Assembly: GCF_022369515.1 (NCBI RefSeq)
Contig: NZ_CP059724.1
Coordinates: 434,001-498,000 of the forward strand
DNA from: Paenibacillus sp. 19GGS1-52
GTDB lineage: Bacteria > Bacillota > Bacilli > Paenibacillales > Paenibacillaceae
DNA length: 64,000 nucleotides
Reading direction: 5' to 3'
Below are positions 61,512 through 64,000 of this stretch, one piece after another (position 1 is the stretch's first letter; each line of letters begins with the position of its first letter). The notes beneath the pieces were generated by a model. That model worked only from the letters and a program-made list of their open reading frames with translations, ran no database searches and was not told the origin of the DNA. The position numbers and the translations under genes were made by a program.

Positions 61512-62219
61512 ATGTCCTTTTTTAAGAAGAAAGAAACTGCTGAGAAACCATTGCAGCCTAATGTGTATCAAATGATACAAATGACAGAAGAACCTGTTCA
61601 AGAAGAAGATCATGCGGCGGCTGAAACGATCAGCGGTCTAATCTCCACAGGTAAAGCACAACTCGATAAGAAATCATTAGATTTGATCTTCTCTGTAGAG
61701 CAGATCATTCAGGCACGGCAGCATTCCGAGACCCATATTAATGAGCTTCAGGATCGATTGACCCATTCGAGCAGCCATGTTGAGCGATTGAATCGGGACT
61801 TGAAGAATCTTAACAAAGTTATTGAAGAGCGTGAGAAGAACATCTTAGAGCTTGAGCACAAATTGATCGAGAAGAACCTTAAAGTAGATCAAGTAATGGA
61901 GGATTATCGCGAAATCCAGACGACAATGTCACTTGAGGTCGAAGAATTAAAAAGCACTATTGATCTTGAACAGCAAAAGTACACTAGTCTGGTACAGAAG
62001 CATAATGAGGCACATGCAGAAAGAAATAAGAAGATGAATGATCTGGAAGAGAAGATTGGCCGGATAGAAATTGAGAATTCGCATTTAAGACAGAAGTACG
62101 ATACGGTCCGGCAAGAAAAAGCATACCTCTCCAATATGATCAGTGACTTTACTAATCGGATGACTTTACCCTTTGCCAATACTCTGGCAGAGCGTAAAGG
62201 TGGAAACGGAGATACATAA
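61512..62219 (+). CDS. Coiled-coil protein of unknown function
   Basis: 235 residues. Basic start MSFFKKKETAEK, then a long heptad-rich coiled coil from about residue 60 to 210 (LQDRLTHSSSHVERLNRDLKNL and following). No signal peptide or membrane segment, so cytoplasmic. GAGAGGA precedes the ATG. Five bases separate it from the polysaccharide deacetylase gene, so the two are co-transcribed; the coiled coil could scaffold or position the cytoplasmic domain of that membrane protein. No family recognised. Confidence 0.72.
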   Translation: MSFFKKKETAEKPLQPNVYQMIQMTEEPVQEEDHAAAETISGLISTGKAQLDKKSLDLIFSVEQIIQARQHSETHINELQDRLTHSSSHVERLNRDLKNLNKVIEEREKNILELEHKLIEKNLKVDQVMEDYREIQTTMSLEVEELKSTIDLEQQKYTSLVQKHNEAHAERNKKMNDLEEKIGRIEIENSHLRQKYDTVRQEKAYLSNMISDFTNRMTLPFANTLAERKGGNGDT

Positions 62220-62224
62220 GATTA

Positions 62225-63478
62225 ATGCCATCTATTGAACCCAACACCATTCTGATGCTTGAGTTACTGTCGCTTGAGCATAAGTCAGTTGGTTATCAGC
62301 TTGAGGTAGGTCTGACCTGTAATGAAGGATATACTAAATGCGTTCTCACCATCGATGAATTTACATATGATCAGTTGAATCAGTTGGGCCCCTTTTTCGG
62401 GGAAAGAGTAAGATTATCGATCTATCCGAAGCGGGACCCTTTTCGACAAACGTATTACAGCACACTTGTCAAAATGAACAGAACCTTCAGTGAAACGTTG
62501 TATTTTGCCTGTTCTGAAGACTATGTAGCGCAACTTCTCCAATTCAAACAGTATGAATATACCCCCTTGGAGGACGAGAGGGAATATCAGGCTGTGATTC
62601 CTCCTGCAGTAGTTAAGCTTCGAAAGAATAAGTCGGCGTGGCGCGGGGGACATGTCGTTTGGCGCTGCTTAATGTTCAGTTTCCTGTTCTTTGTAATGAG
62701 TCTGCGTATGGATCAGAATTTGTTGATGGAAAGCGCTGATGCTCAAGACAATTCGGTGCTTGGAGTAAGCTCCAAAGTGATCAGTTCCAGGCTACTTCCT
62801 TATCTAGTCCAGACGGCCTCCATCCAAACCCAGCCCATACTTCCTTCCCTAGAACCTTCGACGCCCTCAAAGGAACAGTCTCAGTCGTATCATGATATTA
62901 ATATAGATGAGGACAAATTTGAATATGGATTGCCAGATGGGTACGTGGCTTTATCCTTTGATGATGGTCCGTCTCAATATACGAAGCAGATCGTGGATAT
63001 TCTGACAGAACACAAGGTGGCTGCAACCTTTCTGTTCGTTGGCAAGAATGTATTGAAGCATCAAGATGAGGTGAGATATGCGAACGAGCATGGGATGCCG
63101 ATCGGAAACCACTCCTGGGATCACAGTGATATGACAGAGAATAGTAATGGGGAGAACGAGGAGAATCTTGCCAAGGCTAATGAGGCACTAGAACAAATTG
63201 TTCCTATGCCCATTACTATTTTCCGGCCTCCTTATGGTGCAATTAATGATAAGCTGGCCAATAAGGTGAAAGAGCAGCATATGAAGGTGCTGTTATGGAA
63301 CCGCGACCCGCAAGATTGGAAAGCTAAGAATACGGAAGAGATTCTGCAATATTTTCAAGTAGAGGACCCTTCTGGCGGGATCTATCTCCTGCATGAGAAG
63401 AGTATTACCGTTAAAGTGTTGCCGGAAATCATCGAATATCTACAGAGTAAGAACATGAAGTTCGCAATTTTTAAATAG
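62225..63478 (+). CDS. Membrane-anchored polysaccharide deacetylase (CE4)
   Basis: 417 residues. An N-terminal cytoplasmic domain of about 140 residues of unknown family is followed by one transmembrane helix (about 146-160), an extracellular disordered linker, and a NodB/CE4 domain (about 235-415). Active-site motifs are SFDDGPS (Asp 246, 247), NHSWDH (His 296, His 300), RPPYG and WNRDPQDW, all intact. It would remove acetyl groups from a cell-wall glycan such as peptidoglycan or poly-N-acetylglucosamine. The cytoplasmic domain, instead of a plain signal anchor, is unusual and, with the co-transcribed coiled-coil gene, suggests intracellular regulation. Confidence 0.88.
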   Translation: MPSIEPNTILMLELLSLEHKSVGYQLEVGLTCNEGYTKCVLTIDEFTYDQLNQLGPFFGERVRLSIYPKRDPFRQTYYSTLVKMNRTFSETLYFACSEDYVAQLLQFKQYEYTPLEDEREYQAVIPPAVVKLRKNKSAWRGGHVVWRCLMFSFLFFVMSLRMDQNLLMESADAQDNSVLGVSSKVISSRLLPYLVQTASIQTQPILPSLEPSTPSKEQSQSYHDINIDEDKFEYGLPDGYVALSFDDGPSQYTKQIVDILTEHKVAATFLFVGKNVLKHQDEVRYANEHGMPIGNHSWDHSDMTENSNGENEENLAKANEALEQIVPMPITIFRPPYGAINDKLANKVKEQHMKVLLWNRDPQDWKAKNTEEILQYFQVEDPSGGIYLLHEKSITVKVLPEIIEYLQSKNMKFAIFK

Positions 63479-63502
63479 ATTATTAATATTGGAATATCTA
63501 AG

Positions 63503-63531
63503 AAGCGTACCCGTTCAGGGGTGCGCTTTTT
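63503..63531 (+). terminator. Terminator after the deacetylase gene
   Basis: AAGCGTACCC pairs with GGGTGCGCTT (one G-U pair), followed by TTTT. Confidence 0.75.
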
Positions 63532-63632
63532 AGATATCGCAGCTAGAATACCGCGAACCCTCTTGTTTTAATAAAAAAAATTTGAGACAATAAGCAGAAC
63601 TGAACTTTAATGTTTTGAAAAGAGGATATGAA

Positions 63633-64000
63633 ATGAATAAACAATCCATTTATGGATTAACTTTAGAACAATTGACGACATGGCTTTTGGAATATGGACA
63701 TAAAAGATTTCGGGCAACCCAGGTCTGGGATTGGCTGTACCGGAAGCGGATCACAGATTTCGCGGAAATGCTCGATGTAAATAAAGAGTGCATGCTATTA
63801 TTAGCTGATCATTTCGTAATTGATACGATGGAAGAACATGTGAAGCAGGAATCCGAGGATGGAACTATTAAGTTCCTGTTCCGCTTAAAGGATGGCAACC
63901 TGATCGAAACGGTACTCATGAGACAGAAATATGGCTTGTCTGTGTGTGTCACGACCCAGGTAGGCTGCAATATCGGCTGTAGCTTCTGTGCAAGCGGATT
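63633..64000 (+). CDS. rlmN: Dual-specificity RNA methyltransferase RlmN, 5' part
   Basis: Only the first ~122 residues are in the window. It starts [18 protein letters not shown] with an N-terminal helical domain ([15 protein letters not shown]) and reaches [19 protein letters not shown], the radical-SAM CxxxCxxC iron-sulphur motif of RlmN. It methylates C2 of A2503 in 23S rRNA and A37 of some tRNAs. AGAGGA lies 6-7 bases before the ATG. The gene runs off the right edge. Confidence 0.95.
   Translation, partial: MNKQSIYGLTLEQLTTWLLEYGHKRFRATQVWDWLYRKRITDFAEMLDVNKECMLLLADHFVIDTMEEHVKQESEDGTIKFLFRLKDGNLIETVLMRQKYGLSVCVTTQVGCNIGCSFCASG

Noticed and set aside
1..64000. CRISPR arrays, tRNA or rRNA genes, insertion sequences, prophage
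   Set aside because: No regularly spaced repeats, cloverleaf-like sequences, transposase frames or phage structural genes were seen when reading both strands.

Overview
The window looks like a chromosomal segment of a Paenibacillus-type Gram-positive bacterium. Grounds seen in the sequence are moderate GC, strong AGGAGG-type ribosome binding sites, frequent TTG and GTG starts, lipoboxes, a membrane-bound AraC regulator beside an orphan solute-binding protein, a reductase-less bacterial nitric oxide synthase, and many two-component systems. No rRNA, tRNA, insertion sequence, prophage or CRISPR array was recognised.

Layout. 1-619: start of a secreted PAP2 phosphatase that runs off the left edge. 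856-4829: membrane AraC-type sensor-regulator and an orphan solute-binding protein. 4920-7099: TPR-SUKH protein, two gene remnants (a glycosyltransferase tail and a chemoreceptor tail), and a stand-alone IF-3 paralogue. 7298-10610: VanR-VanS-VanY-VanZ-like cluster without the ligase genes. 10642-15000: an NlpC/P60 wall hydrolase broken by an amber codon, a YpfJ-type metallopeptidase, a lipid kinase and a flavodiiron protein. 15333-17658: MarR/MATE pair resembling mepR-mepA, with a repeated operator. 17769-19118: divergent XRE regulator and TPR-like protein. 19288-27746: signalling cluster of 7TM kinase, SARP-type response regulator, solute-binding lipoprotein, HD-GYP response regulator and a hybrid kinase with a periplasmic binding domain.

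29384-41553 (minus strand): a complete chemosensory operon, TetR-CheA-CheW-MCP-CheR-CheB, continuing into a multi-PAS hybrid kinase, a lone receiver and a GGDEF-EAL protein. This suggests chemosensory control of c-di-GMP rather than only of flagella. Divergent from it, 41827-46114 is a comQXPA-like quorum-sensing locus: a prenyl transferase, a 58-residue pheromone precursor ending in a Trp-containing tail, a polytopic ComP-like kinase and a ComA-like regulator. Half-sites identical to the B. subtilis ComA half-site lie in front of the pheromone gene. This is the most interesting system in the window.

46225-54044: a carbohydrate-type catabolic operon (racemase, Gfo/Idh/MocA dehydrogenase, TIM-barrel isomerase, CUT1 ABC transporter) with a divergent PucR-type regulator that carries a one-base frameshift in a C tract. 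54094-64000: small helical protein, nitric oxide synthase oxygenase, YccA-like membrane protein, POT peptide transporter, a TetR gene and an SDR-like gene sharing a 20-bp operator, GIY-YIG protein, secreted helical protein, coiled-coil protein with a membrane-anchored polysaccharide deacetylase, and the 5' part of rlmN at the right edge.
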